A DNA stretch of 64,000 nucleotides, from assembly GCA_941918925.1 (NCBI GenBank), contig OW799237.1, positions 10,025,201-10,089,200 of the forward strand, written 5' to 3'. The stretch comes from Phyto melanocephala. Its lineage: Eukaryota > Arthropoda > Insecta > Diptera > Rhinophoridae. Below are positions 34,118-45,808 of the stretch, in pieces. A program made the position numbers and the translations under genes. The notes under the pieces were generated by a model. That model was not told the DNA's origin. It searched no databases and saw nothing but the letters and a program-made list of their open reading frames with translations. Each line of letters starts with the position of its first letter. Positions within the stretch are counted from its first letter, which is position 1.

Positions 34118-34789
34118 CAGTGCAATCTCGCTTAACGCAACTAATAGAAATTTTGGATGTTGCGAAAGAAAACTGAGGTTGTTGCGATAACCGATTTTAA
34201 ATTTTTTAAGGCGCAAATTCCCTTTTGTAATTTAATGTGGCTTCATAAACCACTTGTACAAATCCTCTTCCATTTTTGGATATTCACAAGCTCTTATTGT
34301 AACACGCTTGCCTGGTCCAAATTCAGCATTTGCAACGAATTTTTTTTATGCAGCTTAATTTTTTTTAATTCTGGATATTTTTGATTTGTGCACTTTATAT
34401 TCATCGCAAATCACTTTTAAAGATATGCCCCTTTCAAGCTTATTACGAATATCAATTTTTTGTTTAATTGAAAGTTTTACAAATTTTGTAATCACCGGCA
34501 TTTTATTCACGAAAAACGATTCTTTCAACTGAGTACATATCTACAAAAAACAAGTGCAACACGCATATTTCCGTATTCTTAGAATAGCGGTAAATCTAAA
34601 GCTAAAAAATCTAAATAAAAAATATTTAAATAAAAATGACAAATTGATCATTTTGGCAGAAAAGTTATAAGATAACTGAGGTTTTTTTAAAAAAGTTGCG
34701 TTACCCGAGTCAACAAAGCAAATAATTTACGAGTTGCAGTAATCGTGGAGTTGCACTTATCGAGGGTTGCGTTAAGCGTGGTGGCACTG
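34118..34789 (-). mobile_element. Pogo/Tigger-like element, deletion derivative
   Basis: TA target duplication at 34116-34117 and 34790-34791. The terminal inverted repeats are CAGTGCAATCTCGCTTAACG on the left and CGTTAAGCGTGGTGGCACTG on the right. Minus-strand translation from the ATG at 34502 reads MPVITKFVKLSIKQKIDIRN, KLERGISLKVICDEYKVHKS, KISRIKKN then stop; a few codons on, GPGKRVTIRACEYPKMEEDL continues. This is the N-terminal helix-turn-helix (CENP-B/pogo type) region. The DDE catalytic domain is absent, so it cannot move by itself. Confidence 0.8.
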
Positions 34790-35296
34790 TATTTAAATTT
34801 TTTTTATTAAGAAAATTTCAATTTAGAATTTATTTATTTAAAAATAATAAATAAAATTAATTAATAACATTTTTTTTATTTTTTTTTATTTTATGTAAAA
34901 CAAGTCTGTTAAAAATAATTAAACCATTTTATTTCATCCTCTTTTTTTTTCTTTCACACAAAACAGCATTAATTTGTTTTTCACTAACACAAGTTTGTAG
35001 CTTAAGTCTTTGTTGTACTAAACCCCCAAACATTCAAGAGAGTGCGCTTGTGTCTTAAGTCTTTTGTGTTAATGCTGTTTAGCTGCTTTATCACAACATA
35101 CTTACATACTAATTGAAATTATAAAGCCAAACTACAACCAATAAAGCTTATTAACTAATTTTAATTGATAAAAACTCAAGCATAAAAGGACAACATAAAT
35201 GTTTGTGTGTGTTAATGGGGTTAAAAATAAATAAAAAAAGTTAATGAAATTAAAGAAATTATTCAAAAAGTTGTTCTAAGCATGCACAAAACGAAG

Positions 35297-35417
35297 TGTT
35301 AAGGGGTGATTAAATATTTTAGCAAAGATTTTGATTAAACGAATTTGTTATTTCTAACACCCCTTAACATTGTCTTACACTTACTTCGCTTTATATACAA
35401 ATGAAAGTTTAATCAAA
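35297..35417 (-). promoter_or_regulatory. Structured intronic segment, possible RNA pseudoknot
   Basis: TGTTAAGGGGTG (35297-35308) pairs perfectly with CACCCCTTAACA (35358-35369). TTTGATTAAAC (about 35330-35340), which lies in the loop of that stem, pairs perfectly with GTTTAATCAAA (about 35407-35417) beyond it. The arrangement permits a pseudoknot or two alternative folds in the pre-mRNA. A regulatory role is inference. Confidence 0.4.
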
Positions 35418-38400
35418 CTAAAAATGTAAATGAACAGGATGACTGTCAGGATATTGGGCAATAAGGAGTTTTTGTTGGTGGTAGTTATGGGGAAGACATG
35501 GAGCAGGATTTCGTGAGAGGAGTTTCATTATACTTTTCAAGTTGATGTATATTTTAGTTTTGTTTGGCAGTTTAAGTCTTAAGGCTGCTGTTATAATGAT
35601 TATATAAATATATATTTGCATATGAAGTTTGTTTGTTTTGAGAAAACACATTTGGTGTTTTTGTTCCTATTTTGTTATTTATAGAGAAAGTTTTGTTAAT
35701 TGAGTTTTTGTTTTAGTAAACAAGTCCTGGGTGATTTTTCTGTTTGTTCTTAAATGTTTGTATAAGATTTGCTGCGCACATTTAGGCATAAATTCACATT
35801 CACATAAATACTAAGAGTTCATACCATTTATAATATGAAAAGCTGAATTCTGTTTAATACTTTGGTACACAAATCATAATTTAAAAGCCACAAAAAATAA
35901 ACAAAATATATAAAATTAATATGAAAAAAGAGAAATAAAAAAAAATATTTATAATAAAAAAAAAGCTTTTTAATGAAAGCCATACTATTTCTGTTATCAT
36001 TTTGTATGTGTTTTGTTTGTGTTATCAAATACATAGACTTTGATAAATATTTTTGTATTTATGTGGCCTGCTTTAGTTACAGAATGTTACTCATATTCTC
36101 TCATTGTTTTTTCTTGCACTTTTCATAACAATAAACTAACAAATTTCTCATTAGATTAGTTTACAATTTTACCAGCAGTTTATTGTTATAAAAATCGTTA
36201 ACTAAAAAAAATGAGCTTTAAAGCTTGTGTTTGGATGTGCTTTATTTGTTGGTGTTTCAAATGGTGTAACATGTGCTGGAGTTTGTTTATTTTAGTATTC
36301 AATTTCATGTGCTTTGGTGTTGTTTGTGCTTGCAAGTGCTTAATTTTCTTAGGAAAAGTAAGTAATAGCTTTTAAGTATGCATATGTTGAGCTGTTTTCT
36401 TGCTTTGTATTTACAATAGATTTTTTTTAAATAATTTAATGAATTTATATAAATTTTTTTATATACACTCGGTATTGTTTGAAAAAGATTTGCCTATTTT
36501 TTCTATAGAAAATATTAATTAAAATTGAGAAAAGGGTAAACAAAGAGAAAAAGAAATTTTTTAACAAAATCTGTGAAGAGAAAACACTACACCAGGTGAA
36601 ATGATTTAAATTAAAAAAAAACTCTTTCCTAAAAAACCTGTTTCCATAAGAATTTCCACAATTTTTCACTTATTTTCTTAATAGATCAGTACAAAATTGT
36701 AAAATTTAAATAATAATTTATTTATGGAAAAATTTGTGAAAATGAAGTCACCTTATTAAGAAAGAGTCAAAACAATTATCTTTAAATGGAACACATTAGA
36801 CAGATCGACTGTCTGAAGCAGACTTAAAAAATGTTTAATCCAATTTTCTTTAGTAGAAAAGGTAAAAGAATTTTTTTTTTCAATTAAAATTGTGTTTAAA
36901 AATCGATGTTGGAAAAATTATAAACAAAATGCTTTAAACCTATAGTTATAAAAACCGACATTTATATAATGAATTTTTGAAGCTAATTTCAATGGCAACT
37001 TTAATAAGCAACAATTCAAAATAATAAATACAAAATCTTAGAAATTTTTTTTGTCTGTCTGTCTTTCTGAATTACCTTTAAAAATTGCTTTGGAAAAAAT
37101 CGACTGGATAAAATTTTATGAAATTATATTATATTTTAAAAATATGTACTTAAGTACCCGGTTTAAGATATCAAATAATTTTTATAACGAAAAAAAAATC
37201 TTGTTACAGAAAGAAATTGAATAATATTTAATCAACCCTATTTTCTAATTAAAAATTGTACTAGAACGATAGTAAGACAACAATTTTGTTAACGACCAGC
37301 CATGCTGTTTTGTCCTGTGACTGTATATAATATATTTAAAAAAATGTTAGAAATATAAAAACATATAAAATAATAATCGATTTGACCACAATTCTTTAAA
37401 TCAAGTGATTTATTTTCCGGTGTATATTAGAGCAAACCTCCTAACAAGCAAAAAAAGTTTGCAATGCATCTCCTAAAATAAAGCATTTTAACAAAGTAAC
37501 TTAGAAAAAAATTAATTGCCTAACATAGACGTCTACTTTTTACATTTCTCGTTAAACCTTCATTATTTACGGCCAAATTTTAAAGTATTGAGTATCCCAT
37601 TCTAGCATTTACTCACCAGATCTAATTTCTTACCACCCGAATTTGAGAAAGTCAAAGCTTGCCTAAAATCATTAAGCTTTTGCAAACAAAGTATTACGAT
37701 AACTATATTAAAATTTGTTCATATCTTATGTTGTCGAATATATAGGGGAGCCTTTTAGTTGTTTAGGAGCAACATAACATAAAACCGGCATATATGCGTT
37801 TACAGCGCATCACGGAACTTATGCAGAACTTTAATTAAATAGAAAACAATCATTTTTGATAAGTACTTTGTTTTTTGAAACATTGAACTAGGCCATATAT
37901 AGAAAAGCTCATCAGGCAAGACAACCCTGGCCCTGCTGACTAATAAGCAGTTATTTTTCTTATTAAAATTTTTATAACCATTTGGCATAAATTGTGTTGT
38001 GTGGTAGCAGACAAATTTTTATTATCTTTTAAATATTGTTGTTGTTGTGTTTATTTTTCAAAACCCCACCACTTAATTCTTAAAATTTTTTTTTTTAATA
38101 TTTTGATGTACTAACGTCAGCATATGTAACCCTTGCGTGAATTGTGAGGCAGTCTGTACCAAATCTTAATGTACCCTGCACAAAAATGTAAAGAGACATC
38201 TAAAAGCATACATGCAAATATAAATTGTTTATGGAACAAGTTCCTCTCTCATGTAGTTACATAACTTCTTGTTGTGTGCGATCATATTCGTGCAACGTAC
38301 AGTAAACAAACAAAAAACTTTTAGAAAAATTCATACACATTGAATAAGCATACAAAATATACTACCTACTTCAACGAAATTGCTAATTTTAAAATATCAA

Positions 38401-38776
38401 AATTATCGAAAGCATTTCTGATAAATTGATAACACGTGGGATATATGGGGGCTTCAAAAGGCTGATTCCAATACTCATATGGACGGACAGACGGACAGAG
38501 CCAATCTACTTATCTCTTTATAAGGATTCAGATTATGTACACTTCATGGGTTGCATCTTGTATATTATGTATTGCTTTTAATGGTGCTTTCTTTTCTATT
38601 CTAATAAAAAATTAAAAAAAAATGTGTTGCCATATTTAAAATATATTTATATAAGACGGCCATTATAGCATCACTCATATGTGGTGATATGTAAGTAAGT
38701 GTGTGCATTACAAATTATAATTTAGCCTATAAAAGGGTAAGTCTTTGTTCGAGTACAGAAAATAGCATAAAAGCTA

Positions 38777-39135
38777 AACCTAAACAAGAGCCGCAAGCGT
38801 TTTTTGGCTGTCAAAAATTCTCATGTTCATACAATTTGTATGAAACAAAGCGGCAACGTTTTGCAATCAATTGAAAAATTCAATTTTGACAAGGCGTTAG
38901 GTATGAAGTTGGCTGCAGTAAAACTGTTGTTTTTTTTTACTTCTGTAATTGTTGAAAAGTAATGCCATTTTCGCTATTTTCAGGTTAATCTAGCGATTTT
39001 ATTTTTTTTTGTAAGTTTTATTAAAAATCATATGTGAACATTACTGTTCATTACACAACGTTGACGTTTAGTTTTTTCACCTCAGCGTTATCGCTCAGCG
39101 GAATATTACGTAACGCCTGCCGATCTTGTTTAGGT
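38777..39135. mobile_element. MITE family B, copy 1
   Basis: Starts AACCTAAACAAGAGCCGCAA and ends GATCTTGTTTAGGT, imperfect inverted termini. The body (GACAAGGCGTTAGGTATG, TTGGCTGCAGTA, GTTGAAAAGTAATGCCATTT, CTAGCGATTTTATT, CATTACACAACGTT) is repeated in a second copy at 44553-44926. No ORF. Confidence 0.7.
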
Positions 39136-39661
39136 CGGTCTGCAAGTTAAAAAAGAAAATAATTTTTAAGCTCTGAATTCAATTTAAAGGTTTCAATCAA
39201 GGCATATTTATTCATCAGGTAATTGCAGTTCGGAGAAAATTTTTTTGTTTATATTTTTTATATATGAAGTTTGACATTTGAAATTAATGAGAGAAAAGAG
39301 AAATTTGTTTTTTATCTATAGACGTTGACAGCTGAAACTTAAAATAAGTGAAGAAAAAATAATCAGCTGACAAAACAAGAGTACCTGATCACTACATATG
39401 CCTTGGGTTTCAATATTACTTTCAAACATGGTGTAGTGTTTTCAAAATGCTTTAACAAAAATTTAACCAATTTTTAATAAAATTCAATTATTAGGTAAGA
39501 AAAATTTTTTAAATTGTACATAAACTTATAAAAAGCTAGAGGAAAAAAAATCTAAAAAAAACTTATTCAAACAAAATTGTATAAAAAACAGATTTCCCTA
39601 ATTCGGTTGCCATAATCAAACCTTTTTTTTCTTTAAAAGAAACCACAAAAAATCCTCCTAC

Positions 39662-39952
39662 CATTTACTATTAAACGTTTCGTACGATTAAACGAACCCA
39701 CACGATTATGGGCCTTGCACAAATACTGACCAGCATGTTGGGCCGTAACATTATCGATCATTAACAGACTGGTATGCAAACCCACCGTAGCCACCGTTGT
39801 AAATGATAACTCTGGTATAATATCTTTGCCATCCAGTGACCACTCAATGTGTATGGGTAAGTCGCCTTTGGTAATAATACAGGTTAATTGCACATAATCG
39901 CCTACATTGCTGAGAGGAGTGGATACGGACAAATTTGCCAAGTTGGGAGGTT
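39662..39952 (-). CDS. Dscam1: Dscam1 exon 9 variant v1 (last of array), Ig7
   Basis: 291 nt, phase 1-1. Complete Ig7: EPPNLANLSV start, first Cys in QLTCIITKGDLP, Trp in IEWSLDGKD, second Cys in GQYLCKAHN, end RLIVNG. Acceptor AAAAG|AA makes the junction residue Glu instead of the usual Val. Donor GTAGGA. Together with v2 it is the most diverged member and sits apart, closest to exon 10. Confidence 0.93.
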
Positions 39953-40791
39953 CTTTTAAATGCCAAAGGAAAAGTAAGAGGTGAAAATATTTATTATGAA
40001 AAATGTTTAGGTTGATTTTTTTTATATTCTTCGTTTATATTGTTGAAGAAAAATTAAGGTAGAAACTCTCTAATTTGTTCAATAAAATGGTCCTTCGGAA
40101 GTACAGACATACACACGTATTTTACCTTTATCGATTTTTATTACTCTAGTTACTTAAGCCTGTAGTAAGCGATGTGTAAAAAGCCACATACGCATGTGGC
40201 TGTCACGTAATTTTAACGTCATTATAAAGCAAAAATGTATCCGGTTCAGCCAAATGTATTTCAATTGCATTTGTGTATTAAAAACATTTCGTGTAATATC
40301 AAAATTTTACCGCATGCAGCCACTAAGACCATTTTAAAAAATGTAACCAAAGTGATAAATATTTTAGTGACGTCAGACTCACATGTGGATGTGGTCTTTT
40401 ACATTTCGTGTACTATAGGCTTTACAATTCTTTCAAATATAATCCAGAATTTTTTCAAGAATGTTATATATTTTAAAAGTGAGGTGAAGTGATTTACAAA
40501 ATTAGGCAGAAAATCTATTTCACTTATTATTTTTATATTACCCAACTTACTTTCTAATATCTTATTAACTTAAAATACTTCAAAATATTTTCCATAAATT
40601 TTTTACAAATGTTTTACTTTAAAAGTGAGGTGAAGTGATTTACAAAATTTGGGATTGTTAAACAAATTTGTCGTTGTTTGCTTAAAGGATTCTAAATAAT
40701 TTCTATAAAAAAAAAATAAAAATGTTAAACTAAAAAGAAAGACTGATAAAAATAACAAAATTCTAGTAATTTTTTTGCATTTTAATTTTAC
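39953..40791 (-). other. Dscam1: Intron between v2 and v1
   Basis: 839 nt containing a MITE (40156-40422) and a 30-bp direct repeat (TTTAAAAGTGAGGTGAAGTG... at about 40472 and 40618). Confidence 0.75.
40156..40422. mobile_element. MITE family A, copy 2
   Basis: Same ends and interior order as 16073-16340: AAGCCTGTAGTA at the left, TTTCGTGTACTATAGGCTT at the right, CGTGTAATATCAAAATTTTA inside. About 267 bp with no ORF. Confidence 0.7.
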
Positions 40792-41070
40792 CCTTGATTT
40801 TTAAATTGGACCATTTTCTAGCCTCTCCAGCCTTGTTGTTGGCCACACAGGTATAATTGCCTGAATCGCCTATATTCGTTTGACGCAGTGACAATATTAA
40901 CGTGTACTCATCTATTTTATGATAAATGGAACGCAACAAGGGTTGGCCATCTTTAAGCCAATAGATATCAATGGGTAAATCACCTGAGGTGACCATACAC
41001 ATGACACGTACCGCCTGACCACCGTTAACACCATTTGGATTGAAATGAAATTGTTCAAGTTGTGGCAATT
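40792..41070 (-). CDS. Dscam1: Dscam1 exon 9 variant v2, Ig7
   Basis: 279 nt, the shortest normal member. ELPQLEQFHFNPNGVNGGQA, VRVMCMVTSGDLPIDIYWLK, second Cys in GNYTCVANNKAGEARKW. Acceptor TTAG|AA gives Glu at the junction as in v1; donor GTAAAA. It ends LKIKG rather than VNG. Confidence 0.93.
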
Positions 41071-41481
41071 CTAAGATTTAATGAATGTTAAAACACAAAT
41101 ACACAAAAGTTAATTACAATGAGAGAAGTGAAAAAGATGAAATTGATAATAAGTGAGATTATGGTGTATACTTTTAGGCAGTAATCATTTACAGCAGCTG
41201 AACGTAGGGGATTCTAAACAATTAAGGTATTTTCACAAAGTAGTATTAATTTTTCTTTTTGGATGTTGAAATTTTACACTGAAATTATTTCATAAATGAA
41301 TTCTTAAAGCCATTCACAGTTATTAGTTAAGCCAAAACCCCTAAAGTTATGCATTAACATTGAAGTATTTGATATTGAATAATTTAATATTAAGCCGCAA
41401 CCAAAACATGTGTAATAAATATAGTACAAAGCTTTTTATATATATATTTTTGTTGACAAAATTAAAGCAAAAACCACAAAC

Positions 41482-41772
41482 CCCTTATGGTTAAATTGGT
41501 CGAAACTTCGGCATAACCCGCTTGATTAGCACCAATACATGAATATTTTCCCGCCTGTTCAGCCGTTACACTTTCAATACTCAACGAACTGCTACGTTTA
41601 CTTTGCATCATCACCGTTATGCCGGGCATATTATTAACCGATTCACCATTATAATACCAGGTTATATTATAGGGAGAGTCACCGTGTAAAACCGCACAAT
41701 TCAATTGAAAATAATCACCCAAAAATAAGGGATTATCCACACTAGACGGCAAAGGTGTTAGTTTAGGAGGAA
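41482..41772 (-). CDS. Dscam1: Dscam1 exon 9 variant v3, Ig7
   Basis: 291 nt, phase 1-1. VPPKLTPLPSSVDNP start; LNCAVLHGDSPYNITWYYNG; Cys in GKYSCIGANQAG; ends NLTIRG. The usual GDLP is GDSP here. Donor GTTTGT; the preceding intron to v4 is 146 nt. Confidence 0.93.
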
Positions 41773-41918
41773 CTTGGGGGAATATACAAACATAAACAAT
41801 AGTCAACATCAACATAAAATAAATAAATATTAATAATGGTAACTAAATAACTATATTATAAAGCTCTAAACAATTTCCTAAAGGCTGGTAGTTAAAAAAA
41901 AAAAAACTTCTTTAATAC

Positions 41919-42218
41919 CATTCACAACTAGTGTGGCTGTATAGTTGGTCACCCCTGCGGCATTTTTTCCATAACAAGTATAATTTCCAGCATGTTGACC
42001 CTGTACCGATTCTATGGTCAGTGCAGAACTTCTTGAGCCCATTTTCGAAATTTGTATACCCATTTGTTGAGCCTGAGATTCATTGAGTTTTTGTTGATTG
42101 AAATACCAATAAACTAATAGCGGATGATCACCATGTATAATGGAACATTGTAGGGTACAATAGTCGCCAGGATAAAAAGCATCAGCTCCCGCGGTGAAGG
42201 GGGCAATTTTGGGCAAAA
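41919..42218 (-). CDS. Dscam1: Dscam1 exon 9 variant v4, Ig7
   Basis: 300 nt. VLPKIAPFTAGADAFYPGDY; LQCSIIHGDHPLLVYWYFNQ; an extra loop (NESQAQQMGIQ); Cys in GNYTCYGKNAAG; ends TLVVNG. Acceptor AAAG|TT, donor GTATTA. Followed upstream by a 3.9 kb transposon-bearing intron. Confidence 0.93.
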
Positions 42219-43099
42219 CTTTAAGGAAATTATAGAAAAATCACCAATATTTCATATATTTTTTATTTCAACTAGATTTTTCTTGCTGAACAATAAAATA
42301 TTTAAAAAAAAATATATATTCGACCATATTCCATTTGTTCACGGCGTTTTTGTTTTTAAAGCAACATCACTTTGTTTCTACATCGCATCGGTTCGACACC
42401 AATTAACAACAGTTTGGCATACTACGACAGTCTTATGATGACATTGTCTGTTAAGCCTTAATTTGGGTACAAGAAGAACCACATCTCTAATATCTGAAGC
42501 AAACAACAAAGCGATGCTGACTGAAAAACGACAACTGGAAAAACGTTGCTTTTATTTCTTTAAAACAGAGTATACTTTATGGCTGATATTAAATTTATTA
42601 AAAGGTATTAACTTTTATTAGGCAGTGGTTAGGTAACTTATAATAGAGCTTAGAAATTTAAATTAAAACACTTTGACATAATTTTGTTTTTGTTATTTTA
42701 GGTGTATGGTTCTTTACACTGTTTTAATAATATATTTACTTCCAGGCTTAAATATTTAAATAAAGGTGTGGCATACTTTATGGCTTTTATAAAATTTGAT
42801 CAAGAAATTCGGATCCTTTTAAACTGGCTTCTTCTTTAAAACAAAAGAGATTTAAAGAAAAATTTAGTTACCTCAAGTAAGAACTGTTTTCGCAAACTAT
42901 TAAATACACATGTGTTTTCACATACAGACAGAGGGACGGACATAAATTTAGCTTTACTTTTACTTTTAGTAAGCAGCAGATACTTATAAATGCAACTGCT
43001 CTCATATATCCTATTCAGCTCTTTTGAAACGTTTGAACTTTTTTCTTTTTTATTTTTTGCGTTAGGAACAGTGTTCCACAAACTTCTTCTAACTGTAAT

Positions 43100-44150
43100 G
43101 AATTTATTTCTTTTAAGTTTCCTTGGATAAATAGTTTGTAATGGGTGTCTCAGAAAGAATACACTTTATCATTTTTAAATAAAAACACGTCGTATTTAAG
43201 ATAGTTGCAATTTTTTTATAAAAAATATTCATCAAATGGCCCCCACGGCTCTTATAACAGGCCATTACTCTTTTCATAAAAATTTGCCATGACTTTTTCA
43301 CAGAGATGTGAGAACGCAGTGGATCTTGGATTTAAGCTCGGGAACTATTGGTTTTTGGTTTATTCGCATAAGCCCGAGGATTCACAAAAATTCAAATAAA
43401 AAAATCGCCCGCCCTAAGTCGCATGATTTTGGTGGCTATTAGAATTTTTTGAGATTATTGTTCTGAAAATAGTTGTTGCAATAAATGGATTGTTGCGGTG
43501 TAGCAATCCAGTTAAGGCTACAATAACTTCTTTATCATGTTTCTGTAACGAATGTTGTTCACAGTCTTTTCAATTTCGGCCTTATTTTCAAAAAAGTACA
43601 GCCAGGTCACGTCGCCTGACCAAAATCTACACCAGACATATGCTAGTTGTGGGTGCTTTTGTTTCTCATTGATTGAAGGATATTTTCTGAGGCTCCAAAT
43701 TCGATAATTTTGTGTATTCATTAAGATATTCAGATAAAAATAGAACACATTGCCTGAACTTTCCATTGTCTGCTGGATCGGGCAACTGTGTAAAGTAAAT
43801 ATTGTTTTCAAGAAGGTGGAGGTTTTTTTTTTTGTAAAAATTCACTAAGTAGTGCTTTGTAAAACTTAAAGCAACGGTGCCGAATTGATGTTTTCGACTA
43901 CACTCTCGTTTACAACAGCTATGTTTTCAAGTGACCGGCAGATTGGCGCACAGAAATCTTACTGTCCATAACCAAGCCAGTTTCTTAAAAATTTTTTTTT
44001 TAAATTCTCCTCAATAGCTTGAGCCATTAGGTGAACTTTCTCGATTGAAAATTCTTCAAAGTTTGCAAGCGGTCTCATCATAACTTTTTGAATTTTTTTA
44101 ATAAGTTTTTGCAAGTATAACGCATTGATCTCTCGCAAAGCGCTGCCATT
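43100..44150 (-). mobile_element. Decayed mariner-type transposon (minus strand)
   Basis: Minus-strand pieces in order: NTQNYRIWSLRKYPSINEKQ and YVWCRFWSGDVTWLYFF near 43700-43570, NNIRYRNMIKK near 43530, PPKSCDLG near 43410, and the C-terminal CYKSRGGHLMNIFYKK near 43250. These follow the order of a mariner transposase but differ from the 10 kb copy. Multiple stops and frameshifts. Confidence 0.65.
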
Positions 44151-44552
44151 TTTAATAATCTAAATAAACATATAATTATGAATTTACACTAAATTTAAAA
44201 AGGGCATTTTAACTAAGACATTCTTAATAAACTATTTTATTGAAATAATTTTTTTTATATAAGAAGACTTTAAAATTTTAATGAAATTTTGATTAAATAC
44301 TTTTTTTAATGGATATGATTTAAAAAAAAAAAGTTTGAGAAGCGCTGGGTTAACATTGGCATTTCAATTTATTAATTTTTGGGTGGTCAAAATTTCTTTA
44401 TTTAAAAACAACTTTCTTAAGTTATTCCCACGCCGGTTTTTTTTTTTTTTTTGCAAGTAAACCATTTTGCCCACAAATCCATAGTATAAACTTAGGCGCC
44501 CTATAGGTACTACCTACATATTTATTAATTAAAAAATAGAGACTTAAGGCCA

Positions 44553-44926
44553 AACCTAAACAACAGCGGCAAGCGTTTTTTGGCTTTCCAGAATTCTAAT
44601 GTATTTCTCACCGAAATACAGCGGCAGCAACGCTTTGCAATTGGCAAATCCAGTTTTGACAAGGCGTTAGGTATGGAAGTTGGCTGCAGTACAACTGTTG
44701 TTGTTTTTTTTTACTTTTGTAATTGTTGAAAAGTAATGCCATTTTAGCTATTTTTAGGTTATTCTAGCGATTTTATTTCTATTTAGTGAGTTTTATTAGA
44801 AATCATAAGTGAACATTACTTAACGGTTCATTACACAACGTTAACGCTCTTGTCTAGGTTTGTCACCTCAGCGTTACCGCTCAGCGGTATATTATTCAAC
44901 GCCTGCCTGCCTGCTCTTGTTTAGGT
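44553..44926. mobile_element. MITE family B, copy 2
   Basis: AACCTAAACAACAGCGGCAA at the left, CTCTTGTTTAGGTT at the right; interior shared with 38777-39135 across its length (GACAAGGCGTTAGGTATG, GTAATTGTTGAAAAGTAATG, TTCATTACACAACGTTAACG). CCTGCCTGCCTGC near the end is a short microsatellite difference from copy 1. Confidence 0.7.
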
Positions 44927-45808
44927 TAGTCTGTTACTTGCTGTGAGGCATCCCATATAAAAATCATGCTTTTTACAAGCACTCGCGGCAGCAGGTAAGC
45001 ACTAAGTACGCATTTTCAATATCGCTTTTCGTTAATAAAGGTGTTTGGTACGTAGTTAAGTTATCAAGTTAAGCAAAGTTGTAATTTTTAAGAATTTTTT
45101 AAAAACTAATTTTAATAAAAAAAGTATGTTTTATTTTGGTAAATTGTAAAAAATTAAAATGGTCTTTTGGATTTACTTATTAATTGCTTTTATAATTGTC
45201 ACTTTTTGAAAAAAAAAAAATAATTTGTAGTGGCTACAGTAAAAACTAATACGAAATAATTTTCTACATCGTTTTTATGTTTAAATCAAAATTTTGCGTT
45301 TTTAAAATTTCACAAGACTAAGCCGGTGACGTGAACTCCTCTACTATTTTGTTACAACATACTTCAAAATATTTGTTGTCCTCATATTTTACTTTATCGA
45401 CAATAAGAACTAACTATTCACAAGTAAAGTGTACAAAAGTGTTTTAAAATACAAAATGAAGAATTCAAAAGGGGTTAAGAATTTAACAAATATTTACTTT
45501 TTTGTTACAGTTGATTTATGAAAAATGCTGCTCAATTTGAAACTGTCATTAAATCTTATTATATATTAAATCTTTAATTATTTGTGTTTAAGCCAATTTT
45601 GTGCTCTTCATGCAAGATTTCTTTTTTAATTTTTACTACAACATGCAAATTATACAGAAGTGCTAACTTTAAAAAATTAACCCATTAAAAGCAGCAACAA
45701 AGGCAGTTTAATAAATAGTTTTTTTTGGAAATATGAAAGTTGTTTTAGTAAGTAGCTAAAGTTAAAAGAAGGATTTTACTTGTTTTTATGCACAAACCAA
45801 AAAAAAAA

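Larger units (their letters stand above)
32831..39661 (-). other. Dscam1: Dscam1 intron between the exon 9 array and exon 10 (6.8 kb)
   Basis: Long AT-rich intron. Contents: a pogo-like element (34118-34789), a complex hairpin region (35297-35417), a repeat with GACGGACAGACGGACAGAG (about 38380-38570) and a MITE (38777-39135). The remainder (32840-34110, 35420-38370) shows nothing recognisable. In Drosophila the splicing docking site for the exon 9 cluster is thought to lie in this interval, so unexplained structure here deserves attention. Confidence 0.75.

Noticed and set aside
34157..34384. Plus-strand 75-residue frame in the pogo-like element
   Set aside because: Antisense to the degraded transposase coding strand.
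42836..43081. Minus-strand frame with VWNTVPN as a possible retroelement reverse-transcriptase tail
   Set aside because: The similarity is too short and weak to call; left unassigned.
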